A DNA stretch of 21,416 nt. It comes from JANQUM01 sp047630355 (GTDB taxonomy: Bacteria; Bacteroidota; Bacteroidia; Cytophagales; Spirosomataceae). The notes below the pieces were generated by a model. That model did not search any database. It worked only from the letters and a program-made list of their open reading frames with translations, and was not told the origin of the DNA. Made by a program: the position numbers and the translations under genes. Shown here piece by piece: positions 14,462 to 21,416 of the stretch; the stretch's first letter is position 1; each line of letters opens with the position of its first letter. The DNA lies in assembly GCA_047630355.1 (NCBI GenBank), contig JBLHXN010000060.1, positions 1 through 21,416 on the forward strand, in the 5' to 3' direction.

Positions 14462-16359
14462 ATTTCCTTTTCGTAAACTGTTATATTTCCTTGATTATCC
14501 TCAACAGTCAATTGTAATTGACCTTTCATCGGCTCGCTGGCGTTTAACTTTTCTGACCAAATAAGGCTGAGTTTTGGTTCGTATTCCATCATTACCCACC
14601 TATTGTCTACAAAACAAGTAATGTTTTTTATACCTGACAAATTGTCGGAGACATTAAATGAAATTTCCGACGAATTAATTTTTCGAACCCTGATTGTTGG
14701 AGGAACATCGTCTTGTAATATTTTATACGTTCCGAATTCTTTTGGGTAAAACGTAAAATCAGCTCCCGCCTTTTCGCTGGAGATAAATTTTGACCTACGG
14801 GTTGACGCAAGGTACACTCCACACTTATCACAATTAGTGAAACTGGTTTGCCAAGTCACTTTAAAGCGGCTTTTAAGCGGATAAATATCTTCGTCTAAAG
14901 TTAGTTCGCTGCCGTTTTCTTTGAAGTTGAGGAATAAATTATCGTAGCGTGCATCCTGAAAATTAACTTGGTAATTCTTTTCAGAAATAAATTGGTTTGA
15001 TAATAAGGCATAGGTATTAAAATCAATTTTACGATTACTATTTCCCACCTGAACAAAATCTACCAGTCCGGCTTTCAAGTCATAAAGATAAACCAGCGAA
15101 TTTGCGGTCTTATACGCAACTTGGGAGGTTATCGGCTCGCCCCGATACTGAAATATTGCGGAAACATTTTTATCAACTGCTCCAATTGCCTGCACTCTCA
15201 GAATATTATCAAACTTATTCACAATAAGCTTTGGGGCGAAAGTACCTGATTGATCCCCGATTAGTAAATCAGCTGATAGTTCAGGAATTACGTTAAAAGT
15301 CAACCGCGTGGTGTTGTGGAAAGTATCGCTTAGCTTAACTTCAAAGTCTACTTTCTCTTCTTTGATTTCGACCTGACCGTTCATTGCATTGGTCGTGTAA
15401 TTGTTCAGACGATTTCCGGTTTCAACGTATAGTTTATGATTCTTGACTCCATTACCCACCATTTTCTCATAATCGGTGTGTAGGTTCATATCAATTTTTG
15501 TGTCGAAGCTCATCTTCTCTAAGTCGAATTTGTAAACTTCTCCGTCGTTCACTTTCAAAGTCATTTGCGTAATTCCGAGTCTGAAAGGCGACGTTTCGCT
15601 TTTATCATACGCGTAAACCATTACACCAATTTTACCGTGAGCCGTGATATTGTTATTTAAAATGTAGTCTCCATTTTTCAACTTGACAGGAGTCAACGTA
15701 ACTTCTCCAAACTGCCCGTTAATGCGGGAGTTAATATCCATCGTTTTTAGAGTGACAGTTACAATCTGCGGAGAAACATTATCTACTATTTCTTCAAAAC
15801 CAAACAAAGATGGATTGATAGTTTGTTCTGCTTGGTTTCGTATTTCGAAATGCAAGTGAGGTCCACCCGAACCGCCCGTATTTCCAGAAAAAGCGACTAC
15901 TTCACCCTTACTTACCGGAATTTCGCCGGGTTGAAAATACGTATCAATCGCCCAGGATTGTTGTTGGTATTCACGCTCAAGAAGTTTTCCTTTTATTCTA
16001 TCGCCAAACTCTTTCAAGTGACCGTAAACGGTTGTGTAACCATTTGGATGAGTTATGTACAAGGCATTCCCGTAACCGCCACCCGATACACCGATGCGGG
16101 AAACGTAACCGTCTCCGGCAGAATGAACGGCAACGCCTTCCACCCCACCTGTTCTGATATCTAAGCCAGCGTGGAAATGATTAAATCTAATATCTCCGTA
16201 ACTACCCGAAAGCGATGCTCTGCGTCCGGGATTTATCGGAAAAACGAATTCCCCTTTCGGATATGTAATTACTTTATTATTTAAATTATTTGAGAGGGTT
16301 TGAACATCCGGTGCGGATATGAGCGAAATAAAAAGATAAGTTAATACCTGAAAATTCAT
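14458..16359 (-). CDS. M23 family (LytM-type) metallopeptidase
   Basis: The protein has 633 residues from the chosen ATG, beginning with a hydrophobic signal sequence (MNFQVLTYLFISLISA). An in-frame TTG six codons earlier is possible but less likely. The LytM/M23 domain lies at the N-terminus. It has HFHAGLDI with the His-x3-Asp zinc ligands, YITHPNGYTTVYGHL, and GGPHLHFEIR with the HxH motif (numbering from the TTG: His69, Asp73, His120, His174, His176). All catalytic residues are present, so it is probably an active peptidoglycan endopeptidase. The remaining ~400 residues are beta-rich and of unknown function, as in other Bacteroidota M23 proteins of this size. An envelope or periplasmic location is expected. 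It overlaps bcp by four bases. Confidence 0.92.
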   Translation of the reverse strand: MNFQVLTYLFISLISAPDVQTLSNNLNNKVITYPKGEFVFPINPGRRASLSGSYGDIRFNHFHAGLDIRTGGVEGVAVHSAGDGYVSRIGVSGGGYGNALYITHPNGYTTVYGHLKEFGDRIKGKLLEREYQQQSWAIDTYFQPGEIPVSKGEVVAFSGNTGGSGGPHLHFEIRNQAEQTINPSLFGFEEIVDNVSPQIVTVTLKTMDINSRINGQFGEVTLTPVKLKNGDYILNNNITAHGKIGVMVYAYDKSETSPFRLGITQMTLKVNDGEVYKFDLEKMSFDTKIDMNLHTDYEKMVGNGVKNHKLYVETGNRLNNYTTNAMNGQVEIKEEKVDFEVKLSDTFHNTTRLTFNVIPELSADLLIGDQSGTFAPKLIVNKFDNILRVQAIGAVDKNVSAIFQYRGEPITSQVAYKTANSLVYLYDLKAGLVDFVQVGNSNRKIDFNTYALLSNQFISEKNYQVNFQDARYDNLFLNFKENGSELTLDEDIYPLKSRFKVTWQTSFTNCDKCGVYLASTRRSKFISSEKAGADFTFYPKEFGTYKILQDDVPPTIRVRKINSSEISFNVSDNLSGIKNITCFVDNRWVMMEYEPKLSLIWSEKLNASEPMKGQLQLTVEDNQGNITVYEKEI

Positions 16360-16404
16360 AAAAAGAGTTGTGTTCAATTAATAATGCTTTTTTAGCTTGT
16401 GGAT

Positions 16405-17013
16405 TTACTTTACGTAGAAATCTAATAACTGTCTTTCCCCGATAAATGCTTGCAGGTGGTCATCAGCTTGTACTTTAGCCACCCCTTTTGGAGTTCCGGT
16501 AAAGATAATATCTCCCACCTTTAAAGTAAAGTATTTAGAAACGTACGCAATTATTTTATCGATTGAATACATCATTAGAGATGTGTTCCCGATTTGCCGG
16601 GGTTCGTTGTTTACCAATAATTTAAAATCGAGGTTTGCTAAATCTAAGCCTACTTTGGGAATGAATGTTGAAATTGGTGCCGATCCATCAAATCCTTTGG
16701 CTAAATCCCAGGGAAGTCCTTTGGCCTTTAACTCTGCCTGAATATCTCTTGCGGTAAAATCAATTCCCACTCCTACTTCATCGTAATACTTACGGGCAAA
16801 TTTTTCCTCAATATTCTTACCTATTTTGTTAATTTTGACAATTATTTCTAATTCATGATGAACATCTTGTGAAAACTCCGGCAGATAAAAATCTGCGTTA
16901 TCACGGAGGATAGCCGTTTCGGGCTTAGTGAAAATAACGGGACTTGCCGGAATTTCGTTATCGAGTTCTTTAATATGGTCAACGTAGTTTCTGCCGATGG
17001 CGATTATTTTCAT
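16405..17013 (-). CDS. Fumarylacetoacetate hydrolase (FAH) family protein
   Basis: This is a 202-residue single-domain FAH protein, similar in size to acylpyruvate hydrolases such as FAHD1/YcgM. It begins MKIIAIGRNYVDHIKEL, then FTKPETAI. The metal site is HHELEIIV (Glu54 and Glu56) plus GIDFTARDIQ (Asp85), and GDIIFTGTPKGV closes the fold. Family members cleave or decarboxylate 2,4-dioxo acids such as oxaloacetate or acylpyruvates; the substrate here cannot be read from the sequence. It lies 45 bases upstream of the M23 gene in the same direction and may be first in the long minus-strand transcription unit. Confidence 0.92.
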   Translation of the reverse strand: MKIIAIGRNYVDHIKELDNEIPASPVIFTKPETAILRDNADFYLPEFSQDVHHELEIIVKINKIGKNIEEKFARKYYDEVGVGIDFTARDIQAELKAKGLPWDLAKGFDGSAPISTFIPKVGLDLANLDFKLLVNNEPRQIGNTSLMMYSIDKIIAYVSKYFTLKVGDIIFTGTPKGVAKVQADDHLQAFIGERQLLDFYVK

Positions 17014-17127
17014 GGTACGTTTTTTTTCAAGGTTTTCACAAATTTAATGTTATTCTTTACTTTTTGTTCAGTCTGACATCCAACAATTCAAATATTTTAC
17101 GTTTAAAAGACAAACAACGACTTACAA

Positions 17128-17961
17128 ATGAAAAAATACCAAAAACTGTTACTATCTGCTTTCGCGTTTAGCTTTATTATTCTTGCCTGTCAACGCGTGC
17201 CACTTACCGGACGTAAACAATTTGTAGGATTAATATCGCAAGATGTTATGTTACAAACTGCGTTTACGGAATATAAAGGGTTTCTTGATACCTCCAGTGT
17301 TGTTCCACCACGAAACCGTGATGCAGAAATGGTCAGCCGGGTAGGAACTCGTATTAAGAACGCCGTTGAAACTTTTTTAATACAAAATAATTACAGTGAA
17401 GTCATTGACGGTTATCAGTGGGAATTTAAAACTATTCAGAGCAATCAAATTAACGCGTGGGCAATGCCAGGTGGTAAGGTGTGCTTTTACACGGGAATCT
17501 TACCAATTTGTCAAGATGATGCAGGTGTTGCCGTTGTTATGGGACATGAGATTGCCCACGCAATTGCGAGTCACGGCCGGGAACGTATGAGCCGGGCAAT
17601 GGCAGCTCAGGGAGTTACTCAAGCTGGAGCGATACTCGCGGGCGTAGCTACCGGGGATGAACGCATGATGCAAACAGCTGGACAGGTTTTAGGGATATTA
17701 GCTCCCGTTGGGTTTGTATTACCAAACAGCCGTAATCAAGAATCAGAAGCTGATAAGCTTGGAACTATATTTATGGCAATGGCAGGATACGATCCAAGAG
17801 TTGCCGTAGATTTTTGGAAGAGAATGTCAGAAGCGGGAAAAGGCCAACAAAAGCCGCCGTTGCTACTCTCCACCCACCCAAGCGATGATCAGCGGATTTC
17901 AGACTTGCAAGAGATGATGCCAAAAGCAATAAAGTATTACCAAGCTTATGGTAACAGATAA
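17128..17961 (+). CDS. M48 family metalloprotease, lipoprotein
   Basis: This 277-residue protein has a lipoprotein signal (LLLSAFAFSFIILAC, lipidated Cys21). The M48 zinc site is MGHEIAHAIASHG (His140, Glu141, His144), with the third ligand in NQESEADKLG (Glu205 and Asp209). The motif MPGGKVCFYTGIL before the active site is typical of Oma1/BepA/LoiP-like proteases. It should act in the periplasm in quality control of envelope proteins; the substrate is unknown. It is monocistronic: the FAH gene diverges on its left and dnaJ converges on its right behind a strong terminator. Confidence 0.95.
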   Translation: MKKYQKLLLSAFAFSFIILACQRVPLTGRKQFVGLISQDVMLQTAFTEYKGFLDTSSVVPPRNRDAEMVSRVGTRIKNAVETFLIQNNYSEVIDGYQWEFKTIQSNQINAWAMPGGKVCFYTGILPICQDDAGVAVVMGHEIAHAIASHGRERMSRAMAAQGVTQAGAILAGVATGDERMMQTAGQVLGILAPVGFVLPNSRNQESEADKLGTIFMAMAGYDPRVAVDFWKRMSEAGKGQQKPPLLLSTHPSDDQRISDLQEMMPKAIKYYQAYGNR

Positions 17962-17980
17962 TTAATCAAGATATGTCATT

Positions 17981-18020
17981 AAAAAAGCCCGGACAACGCA
18001 ATTGTTGTCCGGGCTTTTTT
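17981..18020. terminator. Strong bidirectional terminator
   Basis: GCCCGGACAAC / GTTGTCCGGGC, eleven perfect pairs with a six-base loop, sits between an A-run and a T-run. It terminates the M48 gene on the plus strand and grpE-dnaJ on the minus strand. Confidence 0.95.
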
Positions 18021-18037
18021 GTTTGTGCTTTTAGAGT

Positions 18038-19198
18038 TTAATGGAAGAAATCTTTCATTTTATCGAAAATATTCTTTCCACCTTTTATTTTCTTCGGAGC
18101 AAAGTTTGGGGATTCTTTCAAACCCTCCAGAATCTCTTTCTCTTCTAAACTAACAGCTACTGGCGTGTAAACGCTTGCGTACACAAGCAGATCACCGATA
18201 CCGTAACCATTTATGTCTTTAATACCTTTTCCTTTCAGTCGAAGAATTTCTCCCGATTGAGTTCCAGGTTTAATAGATATCCTAACCTTCCCTGCTACTG
18301 TTGGAACTTCAATAGAATTTCCTAAAACAGCATCCACGAAATTCAACTGCAAATCGTAAACAAGGTTATTACCGTCACGTTTCAAATCAGGATGTTCTTC
18401 CTCCTCAATAACGATCAATAAATCTCCGGGTACTCCGCCCCTAACCGGGACGTTTCCTTTGCCACTCATAGATAACTGCATTCCGTCGGCAACTCCCGGA
18501 GGAATTTTGATAGAAATAACGTCTTCCGCCAACTGACGGCCCTCACCGAAACAAACGTCGCAACGATCTTCAATAATCTTGCCGTCGCCGCTACAAGTTG
18601 GGCAAGTTGAGGCAGTGACCATTTGACCCAGCATAGTTTGCTGAACTCTTTTTACCTGCCCGGCACCCTGACAGGTACTACAAGTAGATTTTGCAGTCCC
18701 GTCTTTAGCTCCGTTTCCGCCGCAAGTGTTGCAGGCATCGTAACGTTTTACTTTAATTTTTTTCTCAACTCCTTCAGCTATTTCCGTAAGGTTTAACTTG
18801 AGTTTGATTCGTAAGTCCGAACCTTTACGAACCGCACGACCGCCCCGCCCTTGTCTTCCTCCGTTTCCGAAGATAGAGCTAAACGGGCTGGAATCTCCGA
18901 ATATATCGCCAAATTGACTGAATATATCCTCCATATTCATTCCGCCACCGCCGTAACCGCCGCCTGCGGCTCCGCCCATTCCGGCGTGACCAAACTGATC
19001 GTATCTTGCTTTTTTCTGCGGATTACTTAGTACTCCGTACGCTTCGGCAACCTCTTTAAACTTACCTTCTGCTTCTTTATCGTCCGGATTTTTATCAGGG
19101 TGATATTTAATTGCCATCTTGCGATAGGCTTTTTTCAAATCCTCTGCAGCTGCACTTTTGTCAACTCCTAAAATCTCGTAAAAATCTCTCTTAGCCAT
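18038..19198 (-). CDS. dnaJ: Chaperone DnaJ (Hsp40)
   Basis: This is a 386-residue full-length DnaJ, co-chaperone that delivers clients to DnaK and stimulates its ATPase. The J domain (1-70) has His33-Pro34-Asp35. A Gly/Phe-rich linker covers about 70-120. The zinc centre holds four CxxCxGxG units (Cys156/159, 173/176, 199/202, 213/216), all intact. The client-binding and dimerisation domains follow to the C-terminus. It is the second gene of a grpE-dnaJ operon, with a seven-base gap after grpE. Confidence 0.98.
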   Translation of the reverse strand: MAKRDFYEILGVDKSAAAEDLKKAYRKMAIKYHPDKNPDDKEAEGKFKEVAEAYGVLSNPQKKARYDQFGHAGMGGAAGGGYGGGGMNMEDIFSQFGDIFGDSSPFSSIFGNGGRQGRGGRAVRKGSDLRIKLKLNLTEIAEGVEKKIKVKRYDACNTCGGNGAKDGTAKSTCSTCQGAGQVKRVQQTMLGQMVTASTCPTCSGDGKIIEDRCDVCFGEGRQLAEDVISIKIPPGVADGMQLSMSGKGNVPVRGGVPGDLLIVIEEEEHPDLKRDGNNLVYDLQLNFVDAVLGNSIEVPTVAGKVRISIKPGTQSGEILRLKGKGIKDINGYGIGDLLVYASVYTPVAVSLEEKEILEGLKESPNFAPKKIKGGKNIFDKMKDFFH

Positions 19199-19205
19199 AA
19201 ATATT

Positions 19206-19781
19206 TTATTTTCCTACCACCACTTTTGCGTAGCGAATCACTTTATCATTGAGCGTATAACCTTTCTCAATTACGTCCACTACTTTACCTATCATACTTT
19301 CTTCCGCATCAATTTGCGTGATACATTCGTGCAATTCAACATCAAAAACTTTGCCTTGAGCATCCATCGGTTTCAGCCCCTGACGGGTCATTGTATTATT
19401 GAGCTTATCAAATACAAGCGAAATACCTTCTTTAATTGGTTGAATATCAGTAGCCGTTTGAAATGATGCCTGAGCACGTTCAAAATCATCAACTACTGGT
19501 ATAAGTTCCCGCAAAACATTTTGCGAAGCATTTTGAATTAACTCAACTTTCTCTTTGGAAGTTCTGCGGCGAAAGTTTTCAAACTCAGAATACATTCTGA
19601 TATACTTATCTTTCATTTCGCCTAACTCAAGCTTCAGCTTTTCTTCGACTGTGAGTTCGTCTGCTTCTATTTCTTCAATCACTTTATCAGATTCAACTTG
19701 TGAAGTTAATTCATTTTCTGACTCCATTGATTGTTCTATATTGTTCTCCAAGTCTAAATTTTCAGTATTTTCTGTTTGCAT
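19206..19781 (-). CDS. grpE: Nucleotide exchange factor GrpE
   Basis: A 191-residue exchange factor that releases ADP from DnaK. It has an acidic, poorly conserved N-terminal tail of ~45 residues. A long coiled-coil helix follows (LKLELGEMKDKYIRMYSEF), then the conserved FENFRRRTSKEK segment, and a C-terminal beta domain with VFDVELHEC and GKVVDVIEKGYTLNDKVIRYAKVVV. It is the first gene of grpE-dnaJ. I see no CIRCE-type inverted repeat upstream. Confidence 0.97.
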   Translation of the reverse strand: MQTENTENLDLENNIEQSMESENELTSQVESDKVIEEIEADELTVEEKLKLELGEMKDKYIRMYSEFENFRRRTSKEKVELIQNASQNVLRELIPVVDDFERAQASFQTATDIQPIKEGISLVFDKLNNTMTRQGLKPMDAQGKVFDVELHECITQIDAEESMIGKVVDVIEKGYTLNDKVIRYAKVVVGK

Positions 19782-19820
19782 GGTTTTAGCAGCTATTATT
19801 TTCGTAGTTTTCGATAATAA

Positions 19821-19850
19821 TTGTCAATAAAAATGCCATTCTTATTTTTA
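19821..19850 (+). promoter_or_regulatory. Probable promoter of the MBL-fold gene
   Basis: TTG at 19821-19823 is followed after 19 bases by TATTTTTA (19843-19850), one mismatch from the Bacteroidota TAnnTTTG box, 28 bases before the start codon. The region is shared with the divergent grpE gene, for which I find no clear promoter by eye. Confidence 0.5.
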
Positions 19851-19878
19851 CTGACAAGATGACATTTTCAACTCAACT

Positions 19879-20724
19879 ATGAACTTATACACTATTGATA
19901 CGGGCTTTTTCAAATTAGACGGCGGTGCCATGTTCGGCGTTGTTCCTAAAACAATCTGGGAACGCAAGATACCCTCTGACGAAATGAACCTTTGCAGTTG
20001 GGCAATGCGATGTTTGTTAATTGAAGATGGAAAGCGTCTTATCTTAGTAGATACCGGAATGGGAAATAAGCAACCGCAAAAGTGGCAAAACTATTATTTC
20101 AGGCATGGCGAGGGCGAATTAGTCAAGTCTATCGAAAAAGCCGGCTTTTCTGCGGGGGAAATCACCGACGTACTTTTAAGCCATTTACATTTTGACCACG
20201 CTGGAGGTGCCGTTAGTTGGAACGCTGGTAAGACTAAGTATCAACTAACATTCCCAAACGCTCATTATTGGACGCACTCAGAACACTGGGCGGCTGCCAC
20301 AAACCCAAACCCACGAGAAGCCGCCACTTTTTTAGAGGAAAATATTTTACCGATAAAAGAGGCAGGCAACCTAAGATTTTTGGATAAAACAGCAAACCCG
20401 TTGGGCGAATCAATTGATTTCCTTTTTGCCGACGGTCACACGGAAAAAATGGTCATGCCAGTAATTAGTTACGGTGATAAAAAAGTCGTTTTCGCGGCAG
20501 ATACTATGCCTTCTCACGCTCACATCCGCATTCCGTACGTGATGGGCTACGACGTTCGTCCGCTTGAAACCATGAAAGAGAAAGTCTCACTACTCGAAAA
20601 AGCCACGAAAGATGAATGGATAATTTATTTTGACCACGATCCGTTTTACAGTTGTGCAACAGTTGAAGAAAAAGATGGTAAATTTGTGGCAAAAGACCTT
20701 GGCAAATTGAGCGATTTCATCTGA
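19879..20724 (+). CDS. MBL-fold metallo-hydrolase
   Basis: This 281-residue metallo-beta-lactamase-fold enzyme has a complete dinuclear metal site: HLHFDH (His102, His104, Asp106, His107), His187 (ADGHTE), Asp208 (FAADTM) and His253 (FDHDP). The overall arrangement and the N-terminal DTGF...LVDTGMG resemble quorum-quenching lactonase/YflN-like and other soluble MBL hydrolases. The substrate is not determinable from sequence. No signal peptide is seen, so it is cytosolic. It stands alone, divergent from grpE and ahead of the PorW-like gene, with its own probable promoter. Confidence 0.92.
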   Translation: MNLYTIDTGFFKLDGGAMFGVVPKTIWERKIPSDEMNLCSWAMRCLLIEDGKRLILVDTGMGNKQPQKWQNYYFRHGEGELVKSIEKAGFSAGEITDVLLSHLHFDHAGGAVSWNAGKTKYQLTFPNAHYWTHSEHWAAATNPNPREAATFLEENILPIKEAGNLRFLDKTANPLGESIDFLFADGHTEKMVMPVISYGDKKVVFAADTMPSHAHIRIPYVMGYDVRPLETMKEKVSLLEKATKDEWIIYFDHDPFYSCATVEEKDGKFVAKDLGKLSDFI

Positions 20725-20844
20725 TTACCCGCCTTTAACTCGGTTAGACATACCTCCGATTAATTCGATTCGGCTATTTTGGCATCAAATTAGATAATTT
20801 GATTACCAGTGCTTCGTTTAATTGTAAAACCTGAAGACATCTTT

Positions 20845-21416
20845 GTGAGAAAAAAACTTGTACTAATTCCAATTTTCTGTTTTCTCTTTGCCTCTTGTTC
20901 ACAATTCAGCAATTCAATTACCAGCAAGTCATGGCATAATATCAATGCCAAATACAATGCACTCTGGATTGCAAAAGTGAACTACGAGTTTGTGACAGAT
21001 ACCCTCTTTAGTCTCAGAAATGAGAATTACGCGAAGGTTCTACCCGTCTTTTTACCCGTAGACACATTGCAGAATTCGGTCGTTTCCGCCGAGATTGAAG
21101 AGGTTGTGCAAAAAGCTTCACGCGTTGCCGAGCGTCACTCAAATTCTAAGTATTTAGACGAAGCATACAATCTATTGGGAAATGCCAGAATTATTAAAGG
21201 AGACTTTCTAAACGCCGCCGAAGTTTTCAAATATGTAAACTCAAACGGCTCCAACCAATTTCAAAAACACGCCGCACTGATTTCGCTGATGCGAGTGTAC
21301 ATTGAAGAAAATAATTTGGAAACAGCAAACGAAGTCAGCAACGTGATTAAAGCCTTACGTTTAAAGGGCGATAACGTTCCCAATTATTACTTAACAAAGG
21401 CTTATTATCACCAAAA
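20845..21416 (+). CDS. porW: PorW/SprE-like T9SS lipoprotein with TPR repeats (N-terminal part, runs off the window)
   Basis: The gene starts at a GTG and continues past the right edge; 190 codons are visible. The N-terminus is a lipoprotein signal (KKLVLIPIFCFLFASC, lipidated Cys). The next segment (WHNINAKYNALW, then NYAKVLPVFLP) resembles the start of PorW/SprE, a tetratricopeptide lipoprotein needed for type IX secretion and gliding. Helical repeats with AYNLLGNARIIKGDFLNAAEVF fit TPRs. A GTG at 20809 would extend it by 12 residues but puts charged residues before the signal peptide. The PorW/SprE call rests on remembered family resemblance and on a partial sequence. If right, it is the secretion-machine counterpart of the T9SS cargo at 6645-10079. 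Confidence 0.7.
   Translation, partial: MRKKLVLIPIFCFLFASCSQFSNSITSKSWHNINAKYNALWIAKVNYEFVTDTLFSLRNENYAKVLPVFLPVDTLQNSVVSAEIEEVVQKASRVAERHSNSKYLDEAYNLLGNARIIKGDFLNAAEVFKYVNSNGSNQFQKHAALISLMRVYIEENNLETANEVSNVIKALRLKGDNVPNYYLTKAYYHQ

Noticed and set aside
16360..16377. TTG start six codons upstream for the M23 peptidase
   Set aside because: The ATG at 16359 begins directly at a good signal peptide, so the extension is unnecessary.

Overview
The window looks like a chromosomal segment of a Bacteroidota bacterium, most likely a member of the Cytophagales. This rests on an LpxC-FabZ fusion protein, a split transketolase (separate N- and C-terminal subunits), a very large secreted protein with a type IX secretion (T9SS) type B C-terminal sorting domain, a PorW/SprE-like lipoprotein, and promoters of the Bacteroidota type (TTG, about 20 bases, then TAnnTTTG). 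No taxonomic search was possible, so the genus is not assigned.

Layout. (1) Bases 1-1562 are an accessory patch. It starts with the 3' part of an IS4-family transposase that probably carries an internal in-frame deletion. Next comes a small minus-strand GIY-YIG nuclease gene lodged between an intact tRNA(CAU) gene with its terminator and a partial second copy of the same tRNA 3' half plus terminator. Two older 5'-half remnants of the same tRNA lie on the other side. (2) Bases 1563-10079 are a plus-strand run: HD-domain phosphohydrolase, lpxD, lpxC-fabZ, lpxA, an ABC ATPase and a giant T9SS cargo protein. The lpx genes cover the first steps of lipid A synthesis, with FabZ supplying the hydroxyacyl-ACP pathway. 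(3) Bases 10063-10602 hold a DUF4920 gene with its own promoter and a terminator shared with the convergent operon. (4) Bases 10587-17013 are a tightly packed minus-strand run. In transcription order it reads FAH-family hydrolase, M23 peptidase, Bcp-type peroxiredoxin, transketolase N, transketolase C, ECF sigma factor, a single-span membrane protein (candidate anti-sigma) and a Spy/CpxP-like periplasmic protein. (5) Bases 17128-17961 encode an M48 metalloprotease lipoprotein, separated by a strong bidirectional terminator from grpE-dnaJ on the minus strand. (6) Bases 19879-21416 hold an MBL-fold hydrolase and the start of a PorW/SprE-like T9SS lipoprotein.

Most of the window is ordinary housekeeping and envelope biology: lipid A, envelope proteases, an envelope-stress sigma module, T9SS and chaperones. 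The part most worth a second look is the tRNA / GIY-YIG patch. It has the architecture of a tiny cassette of about 390 bases bounded by tRNA 3'-half repeats. Three defective tRNA copies in and around it each carry a different short hairpin where the intact gene has a D-loop or T-loop.
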